Position numbers and translations under genes: made by a program. DNA of 64,000 nt, from positions 1-64,000 of the forward strand of contig NZ_JYON01000022.1 of NCBI RefSeq assembly GCF_000952155.1, given 5' to 3'. Shown here piece after piece: positions 1-7,491 of the stretch (its first letter is position 1; the number at the start of each line of letters is the position of its first letter). Under the pieces are notes generated by a model. The model was given only the letters and a program-made list of their open reading frames with translations, was not told the DNA's origin and ran no database searches. This stretch comes from Aliterella atlantica CENA595 (GTDB lineage: Bacteria > Cyanobacteriota > Cyanobacteriia > Cyanobacteriales > Chroococcidiopsidaceae).

Positions 1-2
1 GC

Positions 3-113
3 ATCCGTCAGGTCGCTCGGATAAGACTTAAGCATCTTCTCAATCCGCAAGAACTACATTTCTATCCTCGTACCAGCATTCAGCAACAAACCTTCAACTC
101 AATATTTATTTAG
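3..113 (+). CDS. C-terminal end of an unidentified protein (cut by window edge)
   Basis: An open plus-strand frame enters from the left edge and runs 36 codons to a TAG. The other two plus frames close within about 30 bases. The encoded tail is basic and polar and matches no family I recognise. It is more likely than not the end of a real gene, but the short length makes this weak. Confidence 0.35.
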   Translation: MRQVARIRLKHLLNPQELHFYPRTSIQQQTFNSIFI

Positions 114-139
114 AAACAAGCTCTAACTAGAGCTTTGAC

Positions 140-404
140 TTACTTCAAAAACACATCCCCTGATTCGATTTTCATGGCAATTCTATCTGCGCCTAAATCA
201 GCCGCTTCATTTAAAGCGACCTTTAATAATCCTGCTGCGAATGATAGTTGGGGTTGAGGGGCAATTAACCCGCAATCGAATCGTCGCAAGGTTAGAGTTA
301 CGGGTGCTGGCAAGTCTTTCAGGGTGACATAAAGATGCGTTTATCAGTATGTCCGACGGTTTCATAGACAATGGCGGCATTTGCCTTGTTCTCCAAGCCA
401 AACT
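140..404 (-). pseudogene. Frameshifted remnant of an unidentified protein
   Basis: The minus strand carries two consecutive open stretches in different frames. The first (about 404 to 333) reads FGLENKANAAIVYETVGH and onward, the second (about 335 to 142) reads VTLKDLPAPVTLTLRRF and onward to TAA at 140-142. Joining them needs one extra base in the short T run near 330-336, which suggests loss of a single T. Immediately upstream of the first stretch there is an in-frame TAG and no start codon, so the 5' end is missing as well. The amino-acid composition of both stretches is protein-like. I do not recognise the family. It could also be a misread of a non-coding region. Confidence 0.4.
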
Positions 405-444
405 AATTAACCAAAAGCACCTTTTCTAGTTCTGTAGTAGGTTG

Positions 445-1791
445 TCAAGTCATAGCTTTTAGCGCTGTTTGTAAGTCTTTTGTCAATGCATCTACTGCTT
501 GACGGCGGTTGGTACGATAAGCATCCCAACGTTGAGAAACCGAAATTGCCTCGCCTACCGTTATTTCGACGCAACGCTGACCGAGAAACGGATACAAAGG
601 CTGATTGCGTCCTTTCATTCGAGCGATCGCGTTACCCAGCAGCAATGTAGTTTCAGCAAGGCGTTCAAACGTGGGTTTTTCTCTTACATAGTCAGCGATC
701 GATACCGATAAATGTTCCAAAAGACCCATATGCCACACATAGAGAGCGGTCATTTGGGCAACGCGATCGGCAAGCCCGCGCTCTATCAAAGACAAGACTT
801 CTATATTTTGAATATCTCCGCGATAGATCCAGTCCCAGCCAGCTTGTTCGACGCGATGGCGACGTTCGATGAGACTGCCCTTCACTGGCAAGCCAAAATA
901 GCTTTCTGCCACACTCAGCGCTGCATTTTGACAAGCTTGCAGGCGATTGTCCAAGCTGCCAGATCTCGATAGCGATTGATGATAAAACCGACTGTAGAAA
1001 TCTTCTACTTGCGACAGCAGAAATTCTATCAATCGCATCAACCGTCCGAAAATTCTTTGTTCCCAGCATGGTATTGTTGACAGCATTGAGGAATCATTAA
1101 CGGACAACCCACTTTCAGATTCCAACCGTTTTAGTAATTCTTCGAGCGCTTGCCAACAAGTGCGGACATAGCGATATTTAATTCCAACAGGTAAGATAGC
1201 GACTTGCTCGGATCGCTTTGCACTCAACAAATCTTCCAAACACCAAAACGCCAGTTGAGCAACGCCAGGTTCTAGGGGATTGACGCGATCGCTCAAACCA
1301 TTGATAGTCCCTTCTGGCGCTGCTGCCATCGGTAGGGAACCGTTGGCAAATAGATCGCGAGCCGATCGCAGTCCCACAAAGTCAAGTTTGCCTCGGTGAA
1401 TCGGCGTAGCTCCCAAGCGCGACAATAGCCAACCTGCCGACGCTCCAGCCCAAAGAGGAATGCCGCGTTCGTAGATAAAATGAGCGTGAATCGGGTGGCA
1501 TAGTCGAACAGAATGCTGGCAAGCGACCTGGGGTACGATCTGTCCGAGCAAATAAGTCAGGCAGGTTGGGTCATCTAAAGTTGGATGGCGAAAGGCAATT
1601 ATAAAACGGATTTTGCCCAACTGAAATTGGCGATAGAGTTCTACTAATTGTTCTACGCCATCAAAGCGAATATGGCTGATGCACCGATATTGCAGCCATA
1701 AGGGAAGCAGCTTTTGGGCTGCACTGGCTACCCAAGGGTTGAAGGCAGGAGGAATAAATTTCAGAGGGGGTTGTACTGTTTTGACACTCAT
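445..1791 (-). CDS. PlsC-like phospholipid/glycerol acyltransferase
   Basis: Predicted membrane-associated acyltransferase that moves an acyl chain to a glycerolipid-type acceptor. The catalytic HX4D motif is seen as HPTLDD (His69 to Asp74 from the chosen start), and the acceptor-binding motif as PEGT at about 159-162, spaced as in the 1-acylglycerol-3-phosphate acyltransferase family. At about 448 residues it is much longer than the usual 200-260, with a large C-terminal extension of unknown role. An in-frame GTG lies 27 bases upstream (1818); I prefer the ATG at 1791 although neither has a clear ribosome-binding site. It is followed at short distance upstream by the PepSY gene on the same strand, so the two may be cotranscribed. 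Exact substrate is not known. Confidence 0.7.
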   Translation of the reverse strand: MSVKTVQPPLKFIPPAFNPWVASAAQKLLPLWLQYRCISHIRFDGVEQLVELYRQFQLGKIRFIIAFRHPTLDDPTCLTYLLGQIVPQVACQHSVRLCHPIHAHFIYERGIPLWAGASAGWLLSRLGATPIHRGKLDFVGLRSARDLFANGSLPMAAAPEGTINGLSDRVNPLEPGVAQLAFWCLEDLLSAKRSEQVAILPVGIKYRYVRTCWQALEELLKRLESESGLSVNDSSMLSTIPCWEQRIFGRLMRLIEFLLSQVEDFYSRFYHQSLSRSGSLDNRLQACQNAALSVAESYFGLPVKGSLIERRHRVEQAGWDWIYRGDIQNIEVLSLIERGLADRVAQMTALYVWHMGLLEHLSVSIADYVREKPTFERLAETTLLLGNAIARMKGRNQPLYPFLGQRCVEITVGEAISVSQRWDAYRTNRRQAVDALTKDLQTALKAMT

Positions 1792-1834
1792 AGGTAAATA
1801 ACAACCATCAAATGACACTTATATAAAGGACAAA

Positions 1835-2164
1835 TTAATTTGGCATCCAATCTTTCAGGTTTGCCAGCTTCCAAGGTTGCTCGGTTTTTATGATTTCTTG
1901 GTTATTAGCATCGACATATACTTCCAAGCCGTTGTTGAGTTCAACTTCCCATGCCAGATTTTTGTTTTCTCTCTCCAAATTGACATCCATTGCTGTTGTA
2001 CCTGGATTGGCAGCGAGGACGGTTTCGACGGCTTTAACCATTGATATGGCAGGAGGTGTTTTAGAAAGAGCAGCTTCAGCAGTTCGGGTCTGATAAAACC
2101 AAGCTCCTCCAGCAAGCAGAATTCCTCCTCCAAGAGCAGTTATAATTATCCCTTTGATTCCCAT
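1835..2164 (-). CDS. PepSY-domain membrane-anchored protein
   Basis: Small protein of 109 residues with an N-terminal hydrophobic segment (about residues 3-23, IIITALGGGILLAGGAWF) that should act as a signal anchor, followed by a region resembling a single PepSY domain (VKAVETVLAANPG, then WEVELNNGLEVYVDANNQEII). PepSY modules are typically extracytoplasmic and inhibit or chaperone proteases. The start at 2164 is chosen because AGGAGA lies eight to ten bases ahead of it; a further ATG seven codons upstream overlaps that ribosome-binding site and is unlikely. It sits directly upstream of the acyltransferase on the same strand, 43 bases away. Confidence 0.7.
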   Translation of the reverse strand: MGIKGIIITALGGGILLAGGAWFYQTRTAEAALSKTPPAISMVKAVETVLAANPGTTAMDVNLERENKNLAWEVELNNGLEVYVDANNQEIIKTEQPWKLANLKDWMPN

Positions 2165-2602
2165 CTTATTTTCTCTCCTAATCATTAAGAGATTTATGTT
2201 GTTTATTCATACTTTTAGACTAGACAACAAGATTAAGAAAACGATGAGAAAGGTTAAAAATTTTGAATTTGGAAAAACTAAAAATATAGAGCTTATCAAG
2301 ACAAGTTAAGAAGATAATGAGAGTATATTACAACTGAACGTCGAGCAATTATGCAAGCTGCATTCAAAGGCAAAAATCTATTTCGTGCAGAGAAAGAGCA
2401 AATAAGGTCGAGCATTACATAAAATTTTTAATTTAAATTAATAACATTAATTTATGTTTTCATCATTTTCTTAACTTCAGATTTTAACTTGAAGAAGGTA
2501 CAAGGATTCAAACATTTAAGAAGTTAGTTCGATGCAAAAATTATGTTTGATCCAGCCAGAATTATCATCTCCACTAGACACTGAAGAATTCTGTGTTAAA
2601 TC
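2165..2602. other. AT-rich intergenic region
   Basis: About 440 bases between the divergently transcribed PepSY and DUF2459 genes. No ORF with coding character, no tRNA-like fold and no clear inverted repeat seen. It presumably holds both promoters, but I cannot mark convincing -35/-10 pairs. Confidence 0.5.
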
Positions 2603-3271
2603 ATGAAAATGCAACTTAAAAAATGGTTGATTGTTACCTTAAGCATCATGTTACCGATGCCAATGTTATTCGCGATCGGCTCGCTTCTACCTAGAACATG
2701 GCGTACTCATGCCCAAGTAGGTTGTCAATATAAAGTTTGTGTGACTCAAACTGACATTCACACTAACCTTGTCGTTCCCGTTCAAAATGATGCTTTTAAC
2801 TGGCAAAATTACCTGCCTAAGCCAGTGACTCGTTCTCAGTACATTGGCTTTGGATGGGGAGAGCGCAATTGGTATATGAATCCTCCTGCTCGATTAGAAG
2901 ATATTGTGCCAAGAGGATTTCGAGCGTTGTTTTTACCCAATCCTGCGGCATTGCGAGTTCAAGCCCTCGATCGCTTAAGCGATCGCGATGAGGTTAAATG
3001 CATCCCAGTTGAGCGATCGCGCTATTTAGCCTTGATGCAATTTATCAAACAATCGTTTCAACGCACCGAGCAGGGCTTTCTTGTTCCACTAACCGATTCA
3101 ACCTCTGGCACGATATTCTATGAAGCGACAGGACGATATTCCCTTGTTCGCAATAGCAATCATTGGACGGCTGAAGGTCTGAAAATTGCTAATGTCAATA
3201 CTCCGCTTTGGGCAGGGCTTTCTTGGGCAATTATGCACCACGTCGAAGCCAGTTGCCGATCTCCGCAGTAG
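2603..3271 (+). CDS. DUF2459 family protein (TIGR02117-like)
   Basis: Protein of 222 residues with an N-terminal hydrophobic segment (about 8-28) followed by an extracytoplasmic domain. The signature stretches of DUF2459 are visible: IGFGWGERNWYMN around residue 90 and, near the C terminus, the GRYSLVRNSNHWTAEGLKIA block that corresponds to the NTWTA block of the family. Most relatives have a Cys just ahead of that block; here the position is occupied by other residues, so if the Cys is catalytic in relatives this copy may be altered. Function of the family is not established to my knowledge. It stands alone; the next plus-strand gene is 510 bases away. Confidence 0.7.
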   Translation: MKMQLKKWLIVTLSIMLPMPMLFAIGSLLPRTWRTHAQVGCQYKVCVTQTDIHTNLVVPVQNDAFNWQNYLPKPVTRSQYIGFGWGERNWYMNPPARLEDIVPRGFRALFLPNPAALRVQALDRLSDRDEVKCIPVERSRYLALMQFIKQSFQRTEQGFLVPLTDSTSGTIFYEATGRYSLVRNSNHWTAEGLKIANVNTPLWAGLSWAIMHHVEASCRSPQ

Positions 3272-3330
3272 TGAATTTGCTACTGATGGAATTGTTGAAT
3301 TTGCGTAAGTTCTGAGCATTATGCGATCGC

Positions 3331-3546
3331 CTAGCTACCTCTTGCTCTTTTGTGCAACCATAGTTCAGGATAAGTGACTGCTGTACCAACTGCAGTGAGA
3401 ATAGAGCCAACCAAAGTTGCATAGAACCGTACGGGGAGTAGAGCGCGATCGCCTCCTTGCTCTAGCGTAAGCAAGTCAATCAGCACCATTAATAGAACAG
3501 TAATCGCCGCACAACATAGCGTGTAATTTTTGGCTGAATTGTTATT
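3331..3546 (-). pseudogene. Possible remnant of a membrane protein
   Basis: A minus-strand frame is open from 3546 to a TAG at 3331-3333 and encodes two hydrophobic helices (around YTLCCAAITVLLMVLIDLL and FYATLVGSILTAVGTAVTY) separated by a short polar loop. There is no start codon at its 5' end; a TGA closes the frame there and the only ATG is internal, in the first helix. Hydrophobic patterning and codon choice look like former coding sequence, so this is probably a truncated gene. Family not recognised. Confidence 0.3.
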
Positions 3547-3721
3547 TCATCTACACGCGGCTACCTCAAACTTGAGAGATAGATCGCATCTTTGGAGTTA
3601 CACTTTCATCCACGCCCTTTGTTAGAAGGAATCATAGCTAAGGCTGGTTAAGGATTACTGCATAAGCTTTTTTTTGCAGAGCGATCGCACTTGTCAGGAA
3701 TCTATAAAAATGGTGGTGATA

Positions 3722-3772
3722 TTTTAACTAGGAACGAGGGCAGTATATATACATAACATCCCCTAGTTAAAA
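3722..3772. repeat. Long inverted repeat just upstream of the SemiSWEET start
   Basis: TTTTAACTAGG (3722-3732) is perfectly complementary to CCTAGTTAAAA (3762-3772), giving an 11-bp stem around a 29-base loop that includes a TATATATA run. The second arm ends nine bases before the ATG at 3782. It could be a leader hairpin or an operator; no terminator-like T run follows on the plus strand. Confidence 0.5.
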
Positions 3773-3781
3773 AAAACTCCG

Positions 3782-4051
3782 ATGGATATCAACTTCACAA
3801 CCACTTTAGGGCTAGTTGCAGGCGTACTTACTACAATTGCTTACTTACCTCAATTGATCAAAACTTGGCAGTCAAAATCAGCCGATGACCTTTCCTGGAG
3901 TATGTTAATTATTCTGTGTGTAGGGATTATCTTGTGGTTGGTGTACGGCTTTTCCGTACGCGATATCCCGATTGTGGCAGCAAATATCGTCACTTTTGTG
4001 CTTGCGTCGATAATTTTGGTTTTAAAGATTCGCTACAAGCAAGAAGCTTAA
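3782..4051 (+). CDS. SemiSWEET-type PQ-loop sugar transporter
   Basis: Protein of 89 residues with three predicted transmembrane helices, the size of a bacterial SemiSWEET half-transporter, which dimerises to form a sugar uniporter in the inner membrane. The PQ motif is present in the first helix (TIAYLPQLIKTW, about residues 18-29), followed by the conserved KSADDLSW stretch and a second-helix LWLVYG. The ATG at 3782 follows an A-rich stretch without a clear Shine-Dalgarno. The convergent TMEM14 gene ends 16 bases downstream. Substrate cannot be told from sequence. Confidence 0.85.
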   Translation: MDINFTTTLGLVAGVLTTIAYLPQLIKTWQSKSADDLSWSMLIILCVGIILWLVYGFSVRDIPIVAANIVTFVLASIILVLKIRYKQEA

Positions 4052-4067
4052 CGCTTTCTGGGGCATT

Positions 4068-4379
4068 TTAGATTAATTCCGATACCATTAGCCCCAAAGC
4101 TACTAAGCCTAATACACTCATCAATCCAGCAGGCATAAACTTACGAGTTTTAGTCAGTCGAATCCCAAAGACGATTACTAGCACTGCTGTTATTACCGTC
4201 GCTAAAATTAGCCCCGCACTTTGTCCTTGTAATTGCAAAATACCAGCTATTATCAGCAATATGCCGCTGATACTGCCAGAAATGAGCGATGCTTTGCTTT
4301 GCGCTTGTACGTAACCGATGATGCCACCTACAACTGCTAGGATACCGTAGGCGATCGCTGCAATAATACTTAAACTCAT
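4068..4379 (-). CDS. TMEM14 family (UPF0136) small membrane protein
   Basis: Protein of 103 residues with four hydrophobic helices, rich in Gly and Ala. The pattern AYGILAVVGGIIGYVQAQSK near the N terminus, the SGSISGILLIIAG repeat-like stretch and the KFMPAGLMSVLG block near residue 85 are characteristic of the Tmemb_14 family, known from animals (TMEM14) and chloroplasts (FAX proteins, implicated in fatty-acid export). In cyanobacteria the role is not defined; lipid or fatty-acid transport is an inference from the plant relatives. It is convergent with the SemiSWEET gene. Confidence 0.8.
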   Translation of the reverse strand: MSLSIIAAIAYGILAVVGGIIGYVQAQSKASLISGSISGILLIIAGILQLQGQSAGLILATVITAVLVIVFGIRLTKTRKFMPAGLMSVLGLVALGLMVSELI

Positions 4380-4814
4380 TTTGAGAAAACCTTTTTGTCA
4401 ACTATAAATATCTATATAGCTAGCATTAGTCTTATTTTCAACTATCGGCAAAGAATTTAATATTTACAAAATTCGATTGGCGATTTGCTGTATCTACCAG
4501 CAATCTAGCTTTTTTCCAGTTAATTATAATTATTCTCATTGAAAATACTTAGCTTAATCACAAAGATATATTATTGAGCAATAACTCAACCGTACATCTA
4601 CTTAAAAGCAAACAACTTAAATTCACAAAAATAGCAAAAATTGGTATTTTCACGCTTAAATTGAAAGCATTATAAAGCTTTTTATGACTATCTAGGCAAA
4701 CCAAACTTTTGAGGCTAAAGTTTATAAGTAGATTAAATACTAAGCTTATTTTGCATTACAAATTTAAGCAAAGCCTGAAATTGAATTTTTAGTAGATAGT
4801 TATAGGAATTAATT
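4380..4814. other. AT-rich intergenic region
   Basis: 435 bases, strongly AT-rich, between the TMEM14 gene and the dynamin cluster. No coding frame and no strong inverted repeat noted. It should contain the promoter of the 4.8-9.6 kb cluster. Confidence 0.5.
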
Positions 4815-5345
4815 ATGAAAAATTGGTCGCCTTGGATTCCTTATCCTCGCTCTTGGATAAGTGCGATATTTTTATGCTTAATTTTATCTGGATTAGTCAA
4901 AGGAGCAGGTAAAGTTTTGCAAGCTGGCTATTATTTGAGCCAGCATTTACCAAGGCTGGATGCTATGTTTGGCGTACTTGCTATATTATCACCTATATTC
5001 TTCATTGCAATAATTCACCATTTTCTCAACTTATTGTTAGATGTTTTATTGCCAAATAATGAATTACTAAAACTAGATAAAGTACAGGGGCTAAATCCTG
5101 GTTTAATTAGCTGGTGGAAGGGTTTGTATAGTTGGCTAGTAATAGTTTTAGCAACAATACTAACTATTGGCATATTAGATATTCTGCTTATTGAGGTTAG
5201 CTCGGTTAAGTATTTATATAATGGCGATCGCCGTGACTTACTACTTTCAGTAACAGTAATTGTTTGGGTAACTGTTGCAGCTTATTTATATCAATTTGAA
5301 CATTTAGTCAAGCGTTCGGTAGTTGCTACTGCTAAAAGTCAGTAA
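4815..5345 (+). CDS. Small multi-pass membrane protein, first gene of the dynamin cluster
   Basis: Protein of 176 residues with about four transmembrane helices: around residues 13-35, 49-75 (including FFIAIIHHFLNLLL), 100-125 and 140-160. Between helices 2 and 3 lies a charged cytosolic or lumenal loop. No family recognised. It starts the plus-strand run that continues 75 bases later with two dynamin-like GTPases and a J-domain protein, so a membrane partner for the GTPases is a reasonable inference. A hairpin at 5374-5394 separates it from the next gene, which could uncouple expression. Confidence 0.65.
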   Translation: MKNWSPWIPYPRSWISAIFLCLILSGLVKGAGKVLQAGYYLSQHLPRLDAMFGVLAILSPIFFIAIIHHFLNLLLDVLLPNNELLKLDKVQGLNPGLISWWKGLYSWLVIVLATILTIGILDILLIEVSSVKYLYNGDRRDLLLSVTVIVWVTVAAYLYQFEHLVKRSVVATAKSQ

Positions 5346-5373
5346 AAACAGCAAAGTTAGAAAAATACGGTGT

Positions 5374-5394
5374 AGGGTGTGCTTTGCATACCCT
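5374..5394. repeat. GGGTGTGC...GCATACCC hairpin
   Basis: AGGGTGTGC faces GCATACCCT with a three-base TTT loop. The same core (AGGGTGCG with its complement) occurs at 44657-44681 and 63352-63380, so it looks like a dispersed palindromic element rather than a site private to this gene cluster. Confidence 0.5.
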
Positions 5395-5420
5395 GATTAT
5401 TTAGATAGGAAAGAAGTAAC

Positions 5421-7487
5421 ATGAATGCTAAAGTTGCGCCAAAAAATTTTATAGATGACTTAGAGCGAGTTGCTCAAGCGCGTTTGCAAGGAGCGCAAAG
5501 TCTAGGAGCGATCGCTGAAACCCTTAAACAAGCAGAATTAGATGGCGAAAAACAATCGGGAAAGCTGGAATTACAAAGAGATATAGAAGATATCACCAAA
5601 GCTAGTCAAGCCTTGCGTAATGGTGTATTTCGGCTGTTAGTATTGGGAGATATGAAGCGGGGTAAAAGTACATTTTTAAATGCTTTAATCGGCGAAAACT
5701 TGTTACCTAGCGATGTTAATCCTTGTACGGCTATATTGACTATTCTCCGTTACGGGGCGGAGAAAAAAGTAACCGTCCATTTTAATAATGGTGTTAGCCC
5801 TGAAAATTTAGATTTTAAAGCTTTTAAACAGCGCTATACTATCGATCCTTCCGAAGCAAAAGAACTAGAACAACAAAAAAAATTAGCCTTTCCTGAAGTT
5901 AGCCATGCTGTTGTTGAGTATCCTTTACCGTTACTAGAAAAAGGTGTAGAAATTATTGATAGCCCAGGATTAAACGATACAGAAGCACGTAACGAATTAT
6001 CTTTAGGTTATGTGAATAATTGCCATGCCATTTTGTTTGTCATGCGAGCTTCGCAACCTTGCACTTTAGGAGAACGCCGTTATTTAGAAAACTATATCAA
6101 AAGTCGCGGTTTAACAGTCTTCTTTTTAATCAATGCTTGGGATCAAGTCAAAGAAAGCCTGATCGATCCTGACGATACTGAAGAATTAGCTGAAGCTGAA
6201 GCAAGATTGCGCCGAGTTTTTCGGGCAAATTTAGCTGAATATTGTCAAATAGACGGATACGATCTATATGACGAGCGAGTATTTGAACTTTCTTCAATTC
6301 AAGCACTGCGGCGACGACTAAAAAACCCTGATGCAGCTTTAGACGGTACGGGATTTGCTGAATTTATGGGCGCTATTAGCACCTTTTTAACTAAAGAAAG
6401 AGCAGTTTCCGAACTAAGACAAGCAAGAACATTAGCCCGTCAAGCGCACTTGCACGTACATGAAGCAATTGAACGCCGCATACCTTTATTAGAACAAGAT
6501 GTTGCCGAGTTAAAACGGCGGATTGATTCAGTTGAACCTGAATTTGCTAAGTTGACTGACATTAGCAGCCAATTTCAACACGAAATTAGAACGGTAAAAC
6601 AGTCTAAAGCCCGCGAAATTGCTGATTCTTTCCGTACTTACGTTTTGAATGTAGAAAATACATTTGAGTCAGATTTTGTCCGCTATCAGCCCGAACTCAA
6701 ATTTATGGATTTTCTCGATCGCAATAAACGAGAAGCCTTTGAAACTGCGCTCAAGCAAGCCTTTGAGAAGTATATTCACGACAAACTAGCAGCTTGGAGT
6801 ATTACCGCCGAACAACAGATGAATGCTGCTTTTGTGCAACTATCGCAAAGTGCGGCTCAATACGGCGCATCTTATACCAAAGTTACAGACAAAATTACGG
6901 AAAAGCTGACGGGGCAAAAAGTTCGCATTAGTAGCACTGCAACTGAAGATAATTCGCCAAGTTGGGCAAAATGGGCAATGGGTTTGATTTCTCTTGCTTC
7001 AGGTAATGTTGCTGGAGTCGCCTTAGCTGGTGTAGGTATGGATTGGAAAAATATTATGCTCAACTTAGTTGCGGTAATTGGCATTGGGGGAGCGATCGCA
7101 GCTTTTTCGGGCATTATCTTAGGTCCAGTTAGTTTAGCACTTTTGGCGCTAGGAATTGGCGCTTTGCAAGCTGACAGCGCTCGTCAACAGTTGGTTAAAG
7201 CAACGAAAAAAGAGTTAGTCAAATACTTACCCCAAGTAGCACAAGAGCAATGGCAGCCTATTTATAATGCCGTACAAGAATGCTTTGAAACTTACGAACA
7301 AGAAGTAACTGTACGCATCGATGACGATATCAAAGCGCGTAAATCTGAACTGGAAAACTTGAGTCAGCAAAAAGCATCGCGTGAAATCGATCGCGCCAGT
7401 GAGTTGGCGCGGTTAAGAACGTTGGAAACTAATGTCTCTAACGAAGTTAAAAGCGTTGAGAGCGCTTATCAACATCTCTTGACATAA
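5421..7487 (+). CDS. Dynamin-like GTPase (first of tandem pair)
   Basis: Predicted membrane-remodelling GTPase of 688 residues. The GTPase domain shows G1 GDMKRGKST (76-84), a G2 threonine in NPCTAIL (about 103), G3 DSPGLND (180-186) and a G4 variant NAWD (238-241) that keeps the Asn and Asp of NKxD. A helical region with likely coiled coils follows (about 330-480 and 610-688). A hydrophobic double segment at about 515-590, rich in Gly and Ala, resembles the membrane-inserting paddle of bacterial dynamin-like proteins such as Nostoc BDLP. AGGAAAG precedes the ATG. The next gene starts four bases after its stop, so the two are almost certainly cotranscribed and may form a heteromeric pair. Confidence 0.88.
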   Translation: MNAKVAPKNFIDDLERVAQARLQGAQSLGAIAETLKQAELDGEKQSGKLELQRDIEDITKASQALRNGVFRLLVLGDMKRGKSTFLNALIGENLLPSDVNPCTAILTILRYGAEKKVTVHFNNGVSPENLDFKAFKQRYTIDPSEAKELEQQKKLAFPEVSHAVVEYPLPLLEKGVEIIDSPGLNDTEARNELSLGYVNNCHAILFVMRASQPCTLGERRYLENYIKSRGLTVFFLINAWDQVKESLIDPDDTEELAEAEARLRRVFRANLAEYCQIDGYDLYDERVFELSSIQALRRRLKNPDAALDGTGFAEFMGAISTFLTKERAVSELRQARTLARQAHLHVHEAIERRIPLLEQDVAELKRRIDSVEPEFAKLTDISSQFQHEIRTVKQSKAREIADSFRTYVLNVENTFESDFVRYQPELKFMDFLDRNKREAFETALKQAFEKYIHDKLAAWSITAEQQMNAAFVQLSQSAAQYGASYTKVTDKITEKLTGQKVRISSTATEDNSPSWAKWAMGLISLASGNVAGVALAGVGMDWKNIMLNLVAVIGIGGAIAAFSGIILGPVSLALLALGIGALQADSARQQLVKATKKELVKYLPQVAQEQWQPIYNAVQECFETYEQEVTVRIDDDIKARKSELENLSQQKASREIDRASELARLRTLETNVSNEVKSVESAYQHLLT

Positions 7488-7491
7488 ATGT

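Noticed and set aside
692-1069. Additional minus-strand frame of 125 codons inside the acyltransferase gene
   Set aside because: It overlaps a well-supported gene in another frame and its sequence is Arg/Ser-rich shadow without family features.
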